DNA of 64,000 nt, taken from Rhizopus sp. PT2906 (lineage: Eukaryota; Mucoromycota; Mucoromycetes; Mucorales; Rhizopodaceae). The notes under the pieces were generated by a model. That model was not told the DNA's origin. It was given only the letters and a program-made list of their open reading frames with translations, and ran no database searches. The DNA is taken from the NCBI GenBank assembly GCA_025529335.1, contig JAMYHX010000046.1, forward strand, positions 62,001-126,000, in the 5' to 3' direction. Positions 11,683-22,889 of this stretch are shown piece after piece. Position numbers and translations under genes: made by a program. Position 1 is the stretch's first letter, and each line of letters opens with the position of its first letter.

Positions 11683-13392
11683 TTACAAATCTACTATTAC
11701 TCCATTTAAAATAAACTGTTTTATCTCTTTACATTGAAAGCGGACCTGCCCTGATGACGACAGCATATGAGCTTCCATCGAAGTGATTTTTTTTGGTTCA
11801 TCTTGATCATAGCTGATTCTATAATAAAGCTCTCTTGTGTCTGTCTTGATCTCCATTATCCATACAGGGCGATCCTCATCAAGCGGATGACGACGGTAGC
11901 AGAGCCAAAACTTGAATATCTCGAGATATGTTTGAGGCATACTGAGATTGACAAGCCAGCTATTCTCACCATTATTTAGGTTGACCAGTCGTTGCGTCTT
12001 GTGCTGGTTGCTCTCCAAGCAAAGATGCTTAAGATTTGGACAACAAATCGAGAGATCATGAAGGAACTGAGGGTAGATAAAGGAAGCTCCAATATCAACT
12101 GATTCAATCGAGGGGTTTCGAATGTTCAAAGGATCAATCTTGCGAAGAACAAACTGACCGAGTCCCAAGGTGTGAAGCACCGAAAACTGTTTGATGATAT
12201 TCATCACTGTGCGTGCATCTTCCTGACCATTGTCCATCTCGCGTCTATCAAGATATAATTCCTTGAGTAATGGACCAAACTTACCAATGTATCGAGGGAG
12301 GTCTTGGAAAAAATACACGGACGGACGAATGGCCATGTTGAGTTTAAATGAGTCACTGTCTTTTTTCCGTTTCCAGTCTGCCGAAAAGCAGACAGTTCCG
12401 TGGTGGTCTTCCTGTTCTTCCCAAAAGTGCAGTTTGGTGTGACTTGAATTTAAATGTTCTGGTTGGCAAAGTCCATCAAGATACTCTCGAAGAATGAGTC
12501 GGATATCATTCTTACGTTCAGTTGACAAAGACAGACGAAACTGTGGCCGCATGTACATCTTGGCAGCAATCTGACGAAACGTCGTTTGTTCCAATGGGTC
12601 ATCGGGTGCTGTACTATCGACTTCTAGATGTAAAAATTGGAGTTGACTGGAGGCATTCATCAGGTATTCAAGTGCTTCACCGTGATGGTTCCGGTATTGA
12701 ATCGCTCTAAGTTCCTTTAGTAACGAATACTGTTGTTCAATAAGCTCATGTCGGTCGTCAGGAGGTAGTCGCGCCCTTAGAAACTGAAGATGGGGGCATA
12801 CCTTTAGTATCATCCGTAGTTCATTCAGACTATGTATTGGTAAATTAGGTATATCAAGCTCCCGAACACATGGGAACAGCTGCAAGAAGTCAAAATTATC
12901 TATATTCTCAAACTCATTTGTATGTACTTCTACAAGTGAGTTTCGATACTTGTGGTGTAAGTCAAAAGTGCGGTATGAGTCTGGAAGTGACTTGAGCCGT
13001 CGCCATTGCAATTCATTGCTGATGCTCAATAGATGATACGCAATATGCTTCTCAAAACGATCATTCAGTGAAAGCACTACTTCAACATTTGGGCATTGCT
13101 TGACAAGAATTTCGAATTGTTGTGATGACAGTGATCCCGTAAACCGCCCGCTAAAGACTAATCCTTTGATGAAATAGCTTGCTGGAGGACATTGAAATGA
13201 AGTTGGTCGGAAAGCATCAAGAAATTGTTGAAAATGTTGAAGATTGTTGAACATGACCTCTTTGAATAGCAATCGTGTGGCTGGAAGGTACCAATTGCGA
13301 CAGATAAGTCGGTATTGAATAAGGTCTTGTCTGGATACATATTCCAATATAATACCTATCACCTCTTCTGGTAACTGGATGTTTTTAGACAT
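11683..13392 (-). CDS. F-box protein with leucine-rich-like C-terminal part
   Basis: Single-exon frame of 569 residues. Residues about 6-50 form an F-box (LPEEVIGIILEYVSRQDLIQ, then YRLICRNWYLPATRLLF), which docks Skp1 in SCF ubiquitin ligases. The rest consists of spaced Leu-rich segments with the look of degenerate leucine-rich repeats (CVRELDIPNLPIHSLNELRM; CCPNLKHLCLESN), the likely substrate-binding part. Such intronless F-box/LRR genes are highly expanded in Mucoromycota, and single members rarely have one-to-one orthologues, so a substrate cannot be proposed. Confidence 0.85.
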   Translation of the reverse strand: MSKNIQLPEEVIGIILEYVSRQDLIQYRLICRNWYLPATRLLFKEVMFNNLQHFQQFLDAFRPTSFQCPPASYFIKGLVFSGRFTGSLSSQQFEILVKQCPNVEVVLSLNDRFEKHIAYHLLSISNELQWRRLKSLPDSYRTFDLHHKYRNSLVEVHTNEFENIDNFDFLQLFPCVRELDIPNLPIHSLNELRMILKVCPHLQFLRARLPPDDRHELIEQQYSLLKELRAIQYRNHHGEALEYLMNASSQLQFLHLEVDSTAPDDPLEQTTFRQIAAKMYMRPQFRLSLSTERKNDIRLILREYLDGLCQPEHLNSSHTKLHFWEEQEDHHGTVCFSADWKRKKDSDSFKLNMAIRPSVYFFQDLPRYIGKFGPLLKELYLDRREMDNGQEDARTVMNIIKQFSVLHTLGLGQFVLRKIDPLNIRNPSIESVDIGASFIYPQFLHDLSICCPNLKHLCLESNQHKTQRLVNLNNGENSWLVNLSMPQTYLEIFKFWLCYRRHPLDEDRPVWIMEIKTDTRELYYRISYDQDEPKKITSMEAHMLSSSGQVRFQCKEIKQFILNGVIVDL

Positions 13393-14920
13393 AGTTTTGT
13401 AGATGGAAGTAAAAAATAAAAAATAAAAAAAAGTCTCAATTGCTTAGAATAAACTTTTGATTGGCTTGACTCCTGCTTTTACAGAAGGTATAAAGCATAA
13501 TTATAAACGTTAGCTTTAGTTATGTTTTATCATTTTGAACTCATAATGTTCCCGGCAATGAACTATGCTAAAGTTATCATTAGTGCATAATAGAAAGGCA
13601 CTTAATTAATGCAATAACTTTTGTGTAAAGAAACATGATTTGCTGAAAACCTCAAAATTGTTTCTCCGCCTTCTTCCCGATAGTTGAAGAGTATCATTTC
13701 AGCCCAATCTTTCTTTAAAAGCATCTATTCAATGAACCAGAAGCAGTAACGAAAGCGTCATATAATAATTACCGGTGAATTACGTTCAAAAGTGTAATTT
13801 GTCTTTTAAAGCATCAGTTACTTTATTATTATGCATTAAGAAGCATATTGTTGTATTTACCCTATGAATATTTAATCATATATGATTACTCTACGAATGA
13901 ACAATACAAATTGATCATAAAATACTTTTATATAACGCGCCATACTCATATAAAATGATGTTGTTTGTAATAATGAACTCTGTCTTTCTTGTCTTTTAAT
14001 ATATTTTTAAATTTGATAGTACGCGATGGAGTGTTCCTAGAGCCACGCATACTATTCAATGAACACCCAAGCAAATCATAAGTAATAGACCCTGTTGATA
14101 AGAAGGCAAAAATGGGATACTCTCTCTCTCTCTCTCTCTGAGCCGCGCTTTATTTTACATATATAATACACAGAACAAATAACTCTTTTCTTCATATCTT
14201 TCTTTAGTGTCACAGTTTACAAATAATAAAACTATGCTTAAAGACTATGTCAATAACTGTATTCCGATAGTTTAAGCCAGAATTCATTATATTGATGAAT
14301 GAATACAAATGATGCCTTTTGTATTAAAAATAGGCTTTTAAAAAGGCTTCTCTTAACCAAAACGTCATGCTTATGTTTAAGGGAATGTCAATGTGACTTT
14401 AAAGAAATATAGATACATTCTATATTTTACTACCTCTCTTTTGCGTTGTACACACATTGATAAACTATTTTACTTACCATATATGGCTATCTCCAGGTTT
14501 TATCACCCCGGAAGTTGTTGAAAGCCAGCACACTCCTGATTTCGTCTGCTTTTGCTATGGTTACGAGTATTGAGGCTTTTTTGCGATGGATATATTATAG
14601 TACTAAACCACTGTAAATGAATATCCTTACTATATGCTAAGGGTATGTGTGTATGTCGTAGTTAATCTAATGGTGTATAAACTAAATGAATAAGCGTGCG
14701 AAATGGATAAAAGTAATCCTTGACATAAGATAAGTACCATATATGTGTGTATTACGAGAGAAATGGATGATAAGATTCCATCCATTAACGCTATTGGTTG
14801 ATAAATTATTGCTCACATCCAACTATAGAGGCCTGCTGTTCCTTGAATTCCCGTTAGGTATAATATAAATAATGAGATCTGCATTTACCTCTTTCTCTCT
14901 TTCTTTATACTTATCAGAGT
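13393..14920. other. 1.5 kb intergenic between divergent genes
   Basis: AT-rich DNA upstream of both flanking genes. It contains a (TC)n microsatellite at 14121-14139. There is a TATA-like ATAATATAAATAA stretch at about 14861-14873, followed by CT-rich DNA just before the start of the downstream gene. I found no coding or RNA gene signal. Confidence 0.45.
14121..14139 (+). repeat. (TC)n microsatellite
   Basis: Nine and a half uninterrupted TC dinucleotides in intergenic DNA. Confidence 0.9.
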
Positions 14921-15337
14921 ATGAATGAAGCTATTACTTTCTTTTGCTTAACTCCTGAGCCAGATGAACAGGATGACTATGACTACAAGCAGGATGACTA
15001 TTCATGGATGGATGATAATGAATGCCAAGAAAATACCTTTAATATTATACCACTTACACCAGAAGAATCTACCATTGATGAAGATAATCATATACATACT
15101 ACTTTCCAATTCTTTTTTAAAGAGTTGGGCTACTTTACAGAAGAACCTGAGCCTATTGATCCTACTATAGACTATGAAAAGGAAGCCCTGTTAATGAATC
15201 AAGTAAAAAATAGAAAGGTCCGACGACGGCAGCACATGGATATAACATCAACTTGCAACAGCAACAACAATAATAATAACAATGCTAATAGCAATCATAA
15301 TTACTTCTTTCACGATAATCAACTTATTCTCGCTTAA
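14921..15337 (+). CDS. acidic hypothetical protein with poly-Asn tail
   Basis: Single exon of 138 residues. The N-terminal two thirds is very acidic and rich in aromatic residues (EPDEQDDYDYKQDDYSWMDD). A short basic patch (VKNRKVRRRQHM) and an Asn/Ser-rich low-complexity tail follow. The ATG sits after a TATA-like element and a CT-rich leader, as at neighbouring real genes. I do not recognise the family. The acidic-aromatic composition resembles transactivation segments, but that is only compositional. Confidence 0.5.
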   Translation: MNEAITFFCLTPEPDEQDDYDYKQDDYSWMDDNECQENTFNIIPLTPEESTIDEDNHIHTTFQFFFKELGYFTEEPEPIDPTIDYEKEALLMNQVKNRKVRRRQHMDITSTCNSNNNNNNNANSNHNYFFHDNQLILA

Positions 15338-15430
15338 TTTGTATATAGTACTTTCTTTATAGATACCCATTTTATTCATGAATAAAACAGTATATTATTT
15401 ATTTGTTTACGGCTGTTGCCTTTTATGGAT

Positions 15431-18081
15431 TTAATAGTTTTCTTTTGCTGCTTTTGCAAGTGCTTCACCTGTCTTCTTAATAACACCAAGGTGCACTATA
15501 CGATCTCCTGCCATGGCAACAGGGTTCGAACTACGTCCAATGACCTTTTTTTAAAATTTAGTTTCTATTGATATAACGTCATTATAGCAACTTACGATGC
15601 CAGTACAAGGTGCAAAGTACTCTTCAATGATATTTCCAAACATATTTTTAATCCTTGCAATTATTTCACCTTTTCTTATCAATCTATTTACTCCAGGGTA
15701 CACTTCCAGTATACCTCCGTTTTTTGTATAGATCTATAAAAACCATCTGTTACATTTGCTGATCTTTTGCTGTACTACGTCTTACCCAAAAGCCTCTAGA
15801 ACACAGGATAGTGTGACTAGGACCTAAATCATCTTCACTTGACTCATCGTCCTTAAAGCTGTCTAGTACATTCTTGAAGGGAAACATCTTGAAGTGATCT
15901 AAAATACGCATGATACCCATGAATGACCACTGCTTCAAGTAAGTACTTTCTCTTTTTTAGACACTTTACTGTTATTTATTTACCTGCACGTATCGATCTT
16001 GGAATGTTTGGGGATTTCCTATTTCAACAGTGATAGCCTTTATACCTCGTGCTGCTGCGGCTGATCTAAGCGTTCCATCTTGTCCTGAATTATGCAGTAT
16101 AATCTGCGGTTGCTGGAGACTTGCCATACTTGAGCCTATAGGATCATTCTACAGCTGATATCAGCAAGCAGGTTTATCTCTCTTTTTTAAATGCTTACCA
16201 TATCTGCTCTGACATAATAGGAGTTGACTCGACCAAAGCTTGCAGTGTGCAAATCAACCATGTAGTTGAATTGTGATATAATCTTGCTCATCAAATGATA
16301 ACAAAATACTTGTGATGAATATCCATCTTCTTTACCAGGAAACTGTCGATTTAAATCGCGTCCATCGGCAAACTCACGTTGAAACTTCAGATATCCCCAT
16401 ACATTTACGCAAGGTACGGCTACAAGTGTGCCTTTAAGCTGGTTTACGTCAATTTGAGAGATGACTCTGTTTAGCAGTTAGAATGATGAATTGATTCGTA
16501 TATTTTTGTATATCCTACTTGTGAATACAGGGAACGCCATTCAGCTCATTTCCGTGCACGGCAGCTGTAAGACCAACAACAGGACTACGGTATATATTAG
16601 TCATCCTTTGTTTATATAACCTTTCTTTATTGAATTTTTACCCGTCTTCTTTGCCACGACACACGATCACAGGAAGTTTGACCCACTCACTCAAACCCTG
16701 TGTCATGATCTTGATCCATGCTGTACTTATAGTGGAAAATGGGAATTCATCTACTTCTAGCTTATCTCGTATGACAGGTGGAGGAACTTCGGTATCTTGA
16801 TGTGAAAGGGCAAAGGGAGGAGGTTCGTATACGATGCTAGGGTCAAAAGAGATGCCTGCAAGACTGTCACGTCGTGTTGGTAATGGTCTATTTGGAGGGG
16901 CCTCATCATTTAGAGAGAGTATTGAAAGTCTACGACTTTTTTCATCCTTTTCTGGTTTTTCTTCTTCATTATTCGGCGGCTGTTCGTTCAATGATACCAA
17001 CAAGCTTGGTCGACGATTGATAGGTCGACGCTGGCTTGGTACGATACCTTCCTGATTTATGGGAGATAGATCGGGCTGTCTTTGAAGCACGCCACCGAAT
17101 GTCTTGCCTTCCTCGATTTGAATAATCACCACCGTTGACTCTATAAAAGAGACAATATTTGAGAAATGCATTCTCATCTGAAATCATTTATTATTACCTA
17201 TTCCACTTTGACCTGCTTGAAAGTATTCATTGGTAGCATTTAATAAGATGCTGGTTGGAGATGCATCTTCATCGCGTTCTATCATCAAAGCCTCGCCTGC
17301 TTTCATATAAAAGCTCTGCCCATGCGCATGATTCTCGTCCAATAGGGCATTTACATACCCATCGACAACATAAACCAGAACAAATGCGCCAAACAACATA
17401 TTTTTACCAGAGTCAACATCACCTTGAAGATCTGTTTCGTATGAACCAATCTTTTCAATACGAATCTGTGCCTTTCCAGAATCCCTTTTCAACATAAACT
17501 GAAGCGTTTGAATAGGAGGATTACTCAGTTTACATGATGTAGTTCTAATAAAATAGTTAGCTTTTGAGTTCATTAATGAATGAGGTTCATGCTACCTTTC
17601 TCCTTGCCAACTGTAAGGGAATAGACTATGCACTTTTGTCACTGTTTCACCATGGCTGATTGAAAACGATGCCTTTTCATTCTCTGTAGGCATAATAATC
17701 ATTGTACTATAAGATGTGTGAGTATTATCATGTAGATTTTTTTTTAAATATTTATAGTTACCACTCATAGCCAGGGAATAAGGAAAAGTTGCAATCACCT
17801 TGTATTTTATTCACACTAAGACGCCAAAAGAAGTCATCCTGTTTAAAATTTTTATCTGGAGGATAAATGGCTATTTCGTCCGTAGTTCCTAGACCATTCT
17901 TCCAAGTTTGTGATATATAATCACGACTTGTAGAAATGTGTGTTAATTATTCAGGTATGTTCCTCTTTATTAGAATATACTACCTTGGTTTTAAGCATTT
18001 GGCCTGAATGATACTAGGATCAGGAGATTCTGATTGAAAGATTGGTCCATTTCTGGGAGATAATAATGGTGACTCTACCAT
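15431..18081 (-). CDS. HutD domain fused to AstE/AspA-type deacylase domain
   Basis: About ten exons and roughly 750 residues; ATG at 18081-18079, stop at 15431-15433. The first 240 residues match the HutD/Ves cupin family: TWKNGLGTTDEIAIYPPDK, FFWRLSVNKIQ, then NFSLFPGYE. A linker of about 170 residues carries three RRxS sites (RRPSLL, RRLSIL, RRDSLA). The C-terminal part is a succinylglutamate desuccinylase/aspartoacylase (M14-like) domain: GLTAAVHGNELNGVP holds the zinc-binding H..E pair, DGRDLNRQFPG the substrate loop, and YMVDLHTASFG the third zinc ligand. The intron at the HutD-linker border and the one inside the deacylase start both splice in frame (GIESTVV; KEDGPVVG), so one gene is well supported. 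HutD proteins occur with bacterial histidine utilisation; the deacylase family removes acyl groups from amino acids. The physiological substrate is unknown. A TATATATAAAT element lies just upstream. Confidence 0.85.
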
Positions 18082-18218
18082 TATTTATATATAAAAAGAA
18101 GCGGGTGGGAGAGAAAAAGAGAAAAAAAGGAAAATAAATTTATTAAGAGCTGCATTAAATATTTTTTTCTTAACACCGAATGCGTTTTTACTCACATTAT
18201 CTATCATTATGCTGTCAT

Positions 18219-19732
18219 TCATGTTGTTGCTTTGGTAACAAATGTTCCACCCAATGGAAGAACATCAAACTCTTTTTGGTCTAACCCGCTTTCTTTCATG
18301 GCTGCTTCTAATCTTTTGGGTGGCTCGTATATATGTTCATCCGTTAATACAAATGTGCCCCAATGAATACCTATCTGAAAGATGACCAATTAGTTTACTC
18401 AGGATCGTCATAGCGTGTGACTTACTGAATGTTTGCTTCGAATATCTTGATGAAGTCTAACTGCATCTTCTGGACAGCAATGGATAGGTGACATGAACCA
18501 GCGTGGCGAATATGCTCCAATCGGAATAAATGCTAAATCAAATCCATTAAACTTTTCACCAATTTCTATTGAAAAGGTCGTGTGAGTATGCATTCATGAT
18601 GATATCTCCCTTTTTTTCATGTGTCTAACCTTTGAAAGCAGGGCAAAAAGGAAGCGTATCCAAGTACTTGGTGTCATACTCTTGGTCTGGAGTGGCACTT
18701 TCAGGAAGGGAGCGATATCCTGTATCACTAGTAATGTTCAGTATGATCATATGCTTCCCCCTTTTTTTTGGTTGAATTTACCCTCCAAAGAACACTTTTC
18801 CCTTTACTATATTTCCATCTACTAAGCCTTCAAGGCACCAAGAAGCCCAAAGTGTCTTGTTCCGATCAAATAACCCTCTTCCACTGAAATGCTGACAAGG
18901 GGTACATGTCAATCGGACCTGTGCAGTAACTTGACCATTTGCATGCCTTTGAAGTACAGATGTATCCCACCAATCAAGCTCAATAACACGCTCGTGACCG
19001 TGTCTATCAAGAGGTTTATCAAGATTAAACCACTGCTTGTTTCCTAGAGGAACGTAAAACTTGCAGTCGGGGTTCAGCCGGCTGACTTCATCAATCGTAT
19101 GTTCGTCAAGGTGATCATAACTATATTCATATGCATTAATGTCAATTGTGTAACACCAACAAAAAGGAAAATGGGGTGTATTTACTGATTATGTGAGATG
19201 ACAACAGCATCAATAGGCGGTAGATCTTTTAACTGACAGGGTGGTTCTGAATATCGTTTTGGACCCATAAACTGAACAGGCGAGCATCTATATATACTTT
19301 AGTATACCCCTTTTGTACGATAGCGATATTTTACCTTTGAGAAAAGATGGGATCTAAAAGTATGTTGAATCCATTCAGTTGAACAAGTACACATGCACTA
19401 TTAGATATGAGTCTTTCTGTATCTTATAATTATATCCTTATTATTTACTGTCCCAGCCAAGTGGCGGTGATCACATCCTTTTCTTCATTTTTTAATGCAC
19501 TCCAGTCAATTTCGACAGGCTTGGGCCTGTCCTGTATACTGACTCCTTTCAGGGGTCTTTCTCGTTCAGCAGAGTATATCATTCGGGCAGCAGCCGCGAA
19601 TCCATAATTGATAAACGACGGCCAAGGATTTTTAAATCCATTGCCATCATGATGGTCTTTTCCTTGGGCATAAGCCGTTGACATGGGTAAAGCACTCACT
19701 GCAAAAAGGGCAGTTGCTACTCTTCGAAACAT
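18219..19732 (-). CDS. NAPE-PLD-like metallo-beta-lactamase-fold hydrolase (Fmp30 type)
   Basis: Several short introns interrupt a protein of about 390 residues. The first exon (19732 down to about 19445) gives a hydrophobic, possibly cleavable or anchoring N-terminus (VATALFAVSALPMSTAYAQG), consistent with targeting to mitochondria or the secretory system. The core has the signature zinc motif in AVVISHNHYDHLDEHTIDEV, then LTCTPCQHFSGRG and ALWASW-type sequence (KTLWASWCLEG). It ends with FIPIGAYSPRWFM, a late histidine in HWGTFVLTDE, and the stop at 18219-18221. N-acyl-phosphatidylethanolamine phospholipase D and yeast Fmp30 share this order. The likely reaction is hydrolysis of N-acyl-phosphatidylethanolamine to N-acylethanolamine and phosphatidate. 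Family assignment is strong. Confidence 0.85.
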
Positions 19733-20217
19733 ATAAGAAAGAAATGTAATTTATATACAGTTTTTCCGTGGTCCGAATATGCGCCTCTAAATACTCCCAA
19801 ATTAGTAAAAAATTCTCGTCCAAAGAGGAGATGGAATGACGAATACATTTTTCCTGGAAAGTAAAGTTGTGTCGGTTTCTAAAAAACAGGTCACCTTTTC
19901 GCGGATCTTTCGGCGTCATCCCAGGAGTAGCTGTTTGTGTTGGAGCACGGTACTCATCAGGGCGTACAGCTTCACTTCTTTTTTAACAGAGTTCGGCGAT
20001 TTATTACAAACAAAAGATAAAGATGTCAACTGCTCAAAGAATAAAAGTGTTTAAGGTTTATCAAAAAGAGATTTATTACAAAGAAAGATTATCGTGTAAT
20101 GAAAAAACTAGAAAGATTGAGTCTCGTCTAGTTTTTGCATTTGACATCTTTTCTTCATGCTGTTATATGCTTGCACAAAGAGGCTGCTATCGCATTTTGC
20201 ACATTAACCCTTTATAT
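19733..20217. other. intergenic between METTL4 3' end and NAPE-PLD promoter
   Basis: This must contain the NAPE-PLD promoter. A plus-strand frame at 20023-20262 begins MSTAQRIKVFKVYQKE, vaguely like a LYR protein start, but it runs into the METTL4 terminal exon. A minus-strand stretch near 19920 also reads with some coding character. Neither can be made into a gene. Confidence 0.35.
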
Positions 20218-21496
20218 TCAAGACGCTCTCTTTTCAAAATATTCCGTGTGTTGAAACTTTAGACACTCATTTCCCCAACTGATCCATCCAGGCGTCAAGC
20301 AGCGAGCAAACATCTCTACACAAACAGGTCTTTCCTTATTTTTCAAATAAGGCAAAATGACATCTATAATCACATGAATTACAAGTTATTGTATAAAACC
20401 AAATAATCAATACCTTGTAATGGCGGTTTTCTTGAATGTCTAAGACTGGGAACGCTGACGATAACATGTCGTGAAGGTAAATCACTTGCCTTTTGACGAT
20501 GACCAATGATCAGTTGTTCGTATGGTTTCTTATGACTAGAATCAAGTGGGAAAATACATTGACCTTCTGTTGTTACTTTCAGCCAGACCCATTCCGCTTT
20601 ACATTCAAGTTCCCAAGCAGGAAAGAGTTTGTGGATAATAAACTTTCTAAACTTGGGTTTATTTGTAACCCACACGGCCACTACACTATTCTCATTTATC
20701 ATATCCTTTATTGGAATGGTAAATAGATCATAGATATCTTGTGTTTCGTACTTGGATGATCTATGAACTTTTCGTGTGTAATGTGCTCATAAGTAACTGT
20801 AGAATGCCTTGTGTATGTTTTATTACCACTTTTGTTTGGCCATGGTGGGTCTATGACAATCAAGTCGGCACCACCTAATGAGGATACTAATGAATGTAGG
20901 GGTATTAGCTATACCTCGTCTTCATTTGCATCCTATTTACCGTAATCGCTCAATTGTTGTAAACTACTATCTGTCATAGATCCCATGATAAATGATGACC
21001 TTGGGGGTATCAAATACTTGGCAGACGGCGTAATTTCAATTTGCTTTAATCGTTGCGCTGAATTAATGCAAATCTTGTTAAACACTGAAAATATGTCCAA
21101 GTCTCTATAAGCTGCGTCATCATCGTTTTCCTCGGGTAGCTCTATTCTTTCATCATGTTGTGAGGTAAATCTATTATGAACTGACTCCACCATGCTTTGA
21201 ATGCTCGGGAAATCGATTTCATTTTTGATTTCCTTTGGTTCAGTTGAGTTTTGTTCATGTTTTGACCAGACTGCTTGTAACTTATCTATGCAGTTTGTTA
21301 ACAATGGCCTCAGTTCTTCGTGGCGCTTTTCAGTCTCGACGTCAGTGATACTTGGTGATTTTCTTTGTTTTTTCTTTGGGGTGCCTTGACGTTCCTGAAA
21401 ATAAGGTTTAAACACATTGAATTCACCTGGAATGAGAGTATACGGGTTCATGTCTTTAGAAAAGCATTGTTCAGCATCAATAATGTCAAATGACAT
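20218..21496 (-). CDS. METTL4-type MT-A70 adenine N6-methyltransferase
   Basis: Four exons (20941-21496, 20827-20886, 20414-20767, 20218-20363) give 371 residues. Exon 1 is a charged, disordered N-terminus followed by a helical segment. Exon 2 holds the catalytic motif in DLIVIDPPWPNKSV. Then come VVAVWVTNKPKFRKF, AEWVWLKVTTEGQCIFPLDS, HKKPYEQLIIG and VSVPSLRHSRKPPL, ending with ARCLTPGWISWGNECLKFQH. This order is specific for METTL4 rather than METTL3/14. Enzymes of this group methylate the N6 of adenine in U2 snRNA or DNA. The second intron has its acceptor at 20768-20769, which alone restores the conserved NKSVHRSSKY junction. All active-site residues I can check are present. It is divergently paired with the gene at 21595. 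Confidence 0.9.
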
Positions 21497-21594
21497 GACA
21501 GTAAAAAAAAAAGCAAGCAGAATTCAATTTTCAATATCAGCCCTTGTCCTGCCCCTTCTTTCTTTTTTTTTTTTTTTTTTTGGTCAAATTCGCA
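21497..21594. promoter_or_regulatory. 98-bp bidirectional promoter
   Basis: Only 98 bases separate the start codons of the METTL4 gene (minus) and the small thioredoxin-fold gene (plus). The spacer holds a T tract of about 20 bases (21562-21581). The two genes must share promoter DNA. Confidence 0.6.
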
Positions 21595-22064
21595 ATGGGA
21601 TTGTTTTCTTGGTTTCAAAAGGAAAACACTCCATCGACTCAAGGCTTAGACGAGATTCCACAAAAGACAGAGTGTTATCACATTGTATGACTTTGGATAT
21701 GTTGTTGTGTATCATGAGTTGACCTTTTAAATAGGAAGGATTTTTGAATTGTGTATACTTTTCGAACGCAGTTGAAGCAGGTGATAGATTAACAGCAAAA
21801 TATCCCAATATTAAAGTGGATGTAAGTGCATATATAAAGCAACAGTGGTCAGAACGTGCACGAGAACTGCAACAGGTAAAAAAAGAGAAAGAAATAAGAT
21901 GAAACGACAGCTGATGTATCCATTAGGAATTCAAAACAACACAATCTACATCACCATTTATTTATGAAGGATGTGATAGCGACCAATTAAAGTTGATAGG
22001 TGGATATACTGATTTTGCAAAAAAGATAAAAAGCGCGTATAAAATGAATGTACCTTTGGATTGA
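21595..22064 (+). CDS. small thioredoxin-fold protein like the MDH1B N-terminal domain
   Basis: Three exons (21595-21684, 21735-21875, 21927-22064) give 122 residues and all phases close exactly. After a short lead (MGLFSWFQKEN), the sequence runs FLNCVYFSNAVEAGDRLTAK, then a beta-alpha unit around PNIKVDVSAYIKQQW. It ends with TSPFIYEGCDSDQLKLIGGY and TDFAKKIKSAY. This pattern matches the glutaredoxin-like N-terminal domain of animal malate dehydrogenase 1B (a Cys-containing first strand, a W-rich helix, then SPxI and GGYxxF). Here it stands alone, without a dehydrogenase. A single cysteine sits at the usual CxxC position, so classical disulfide chemistry is unlikely. The similarity is from memory of the pattern, not a search. 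Confidence 0.7.
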
Positions 22065-22889
22065 AATGGAGAATCAAAACGGATTAAGCCACCCAAATGA
22101 ATGTATAAAATGACAGCAATGAAAAAAAAATTTTTTTTTTTTACTGCTTCTTTCTCTTCTTTACAAGAAAAAAAAAATGGGTAAGTTCATTTAAAAGAAA
22201 GGTGTATATTCGAAGGATGCAAAACCTCTTTGGCCTAATCTTTTGTGTGGCTTACAAAAATACTGATTTAATGAGCCTGACGAATAATACATCTTTTATT
22301 TCTATATGACAATAAGGTTTATTCATTACTTATTTTCTAGGTCTAAACTTTTCTTTTCTTGGTTAATACGCGAAGAAGAAGAAAGTAACCCATTTTATTG
22401 AATGTGTATTATAAAATAAAGATTTATTTAATACAAAATTACTTTTTCTTTTATGTCTATTTGTACTTCATTGATACATGTAAACTAATAGCGTGTAATG
22501 ATGTCTATTGCATGTTCATAAACAAATGGTTCAACAATATCAAATAAACAATAAATGTATGACAAATGGTAAAAGATGCGATACATTTTCTAAATTTTTT
22601 AAGAGTTTCTAAGGCTGGACTCTATCAAGCCTTGTCATTTTGTTCTTCTCAAACAGAATAGAGTTCAAGTTCCGCAAGCTTGTAATGTTTAAACGAAGTG
22701 TGTAACTAGTTGGCTGTAAGAAAAAGAGATAACGTTTATTTAATTTAATTTCCGATATTTTATAGCGACAAGCTCGTTGCATGTGTGACGCGAGCTCTAT
22801 GACAAAAACATGCAGCTGATCGTGAGAGAGAAGGAAATAAAGGAGCCTACCGTATTTTACTTTCTTTTTTCTTTTTTAATTTCATAAAA
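22065..22889. other. intergenic
   Basis: AT-rich spacer with A/T homopolymer runs near 22120-22180. The last 60 bases before the AASS start are T/C-rich and are probably its promoter. No coding or structured RNA signal was recognised. Confidence 0.45.

Noticed and set aside
15515..15545. GGTTCGAACT sequence resembling a tRNA B box
   Set aside because: It lies inside a coding exon of the HutD-deacylase gene (SSNPVAMAGDR on the minus strand). No A box or acceptor stem accompanies it.
15431..16590. Deacylase domain as a separate gene
   Set aside because: No start codon or promoter lies before it, and the intron joining KEDG to PVVG is in phase and completes a conserved motif.
20023..20262. Plus-strand frame MSTAQRIKVFKVYQKE, like the start of a LYR protein
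   Set aside because: It runs into the terminal exon of METTL4 on the other strand, and the rest of the frame has no LYR-family features.
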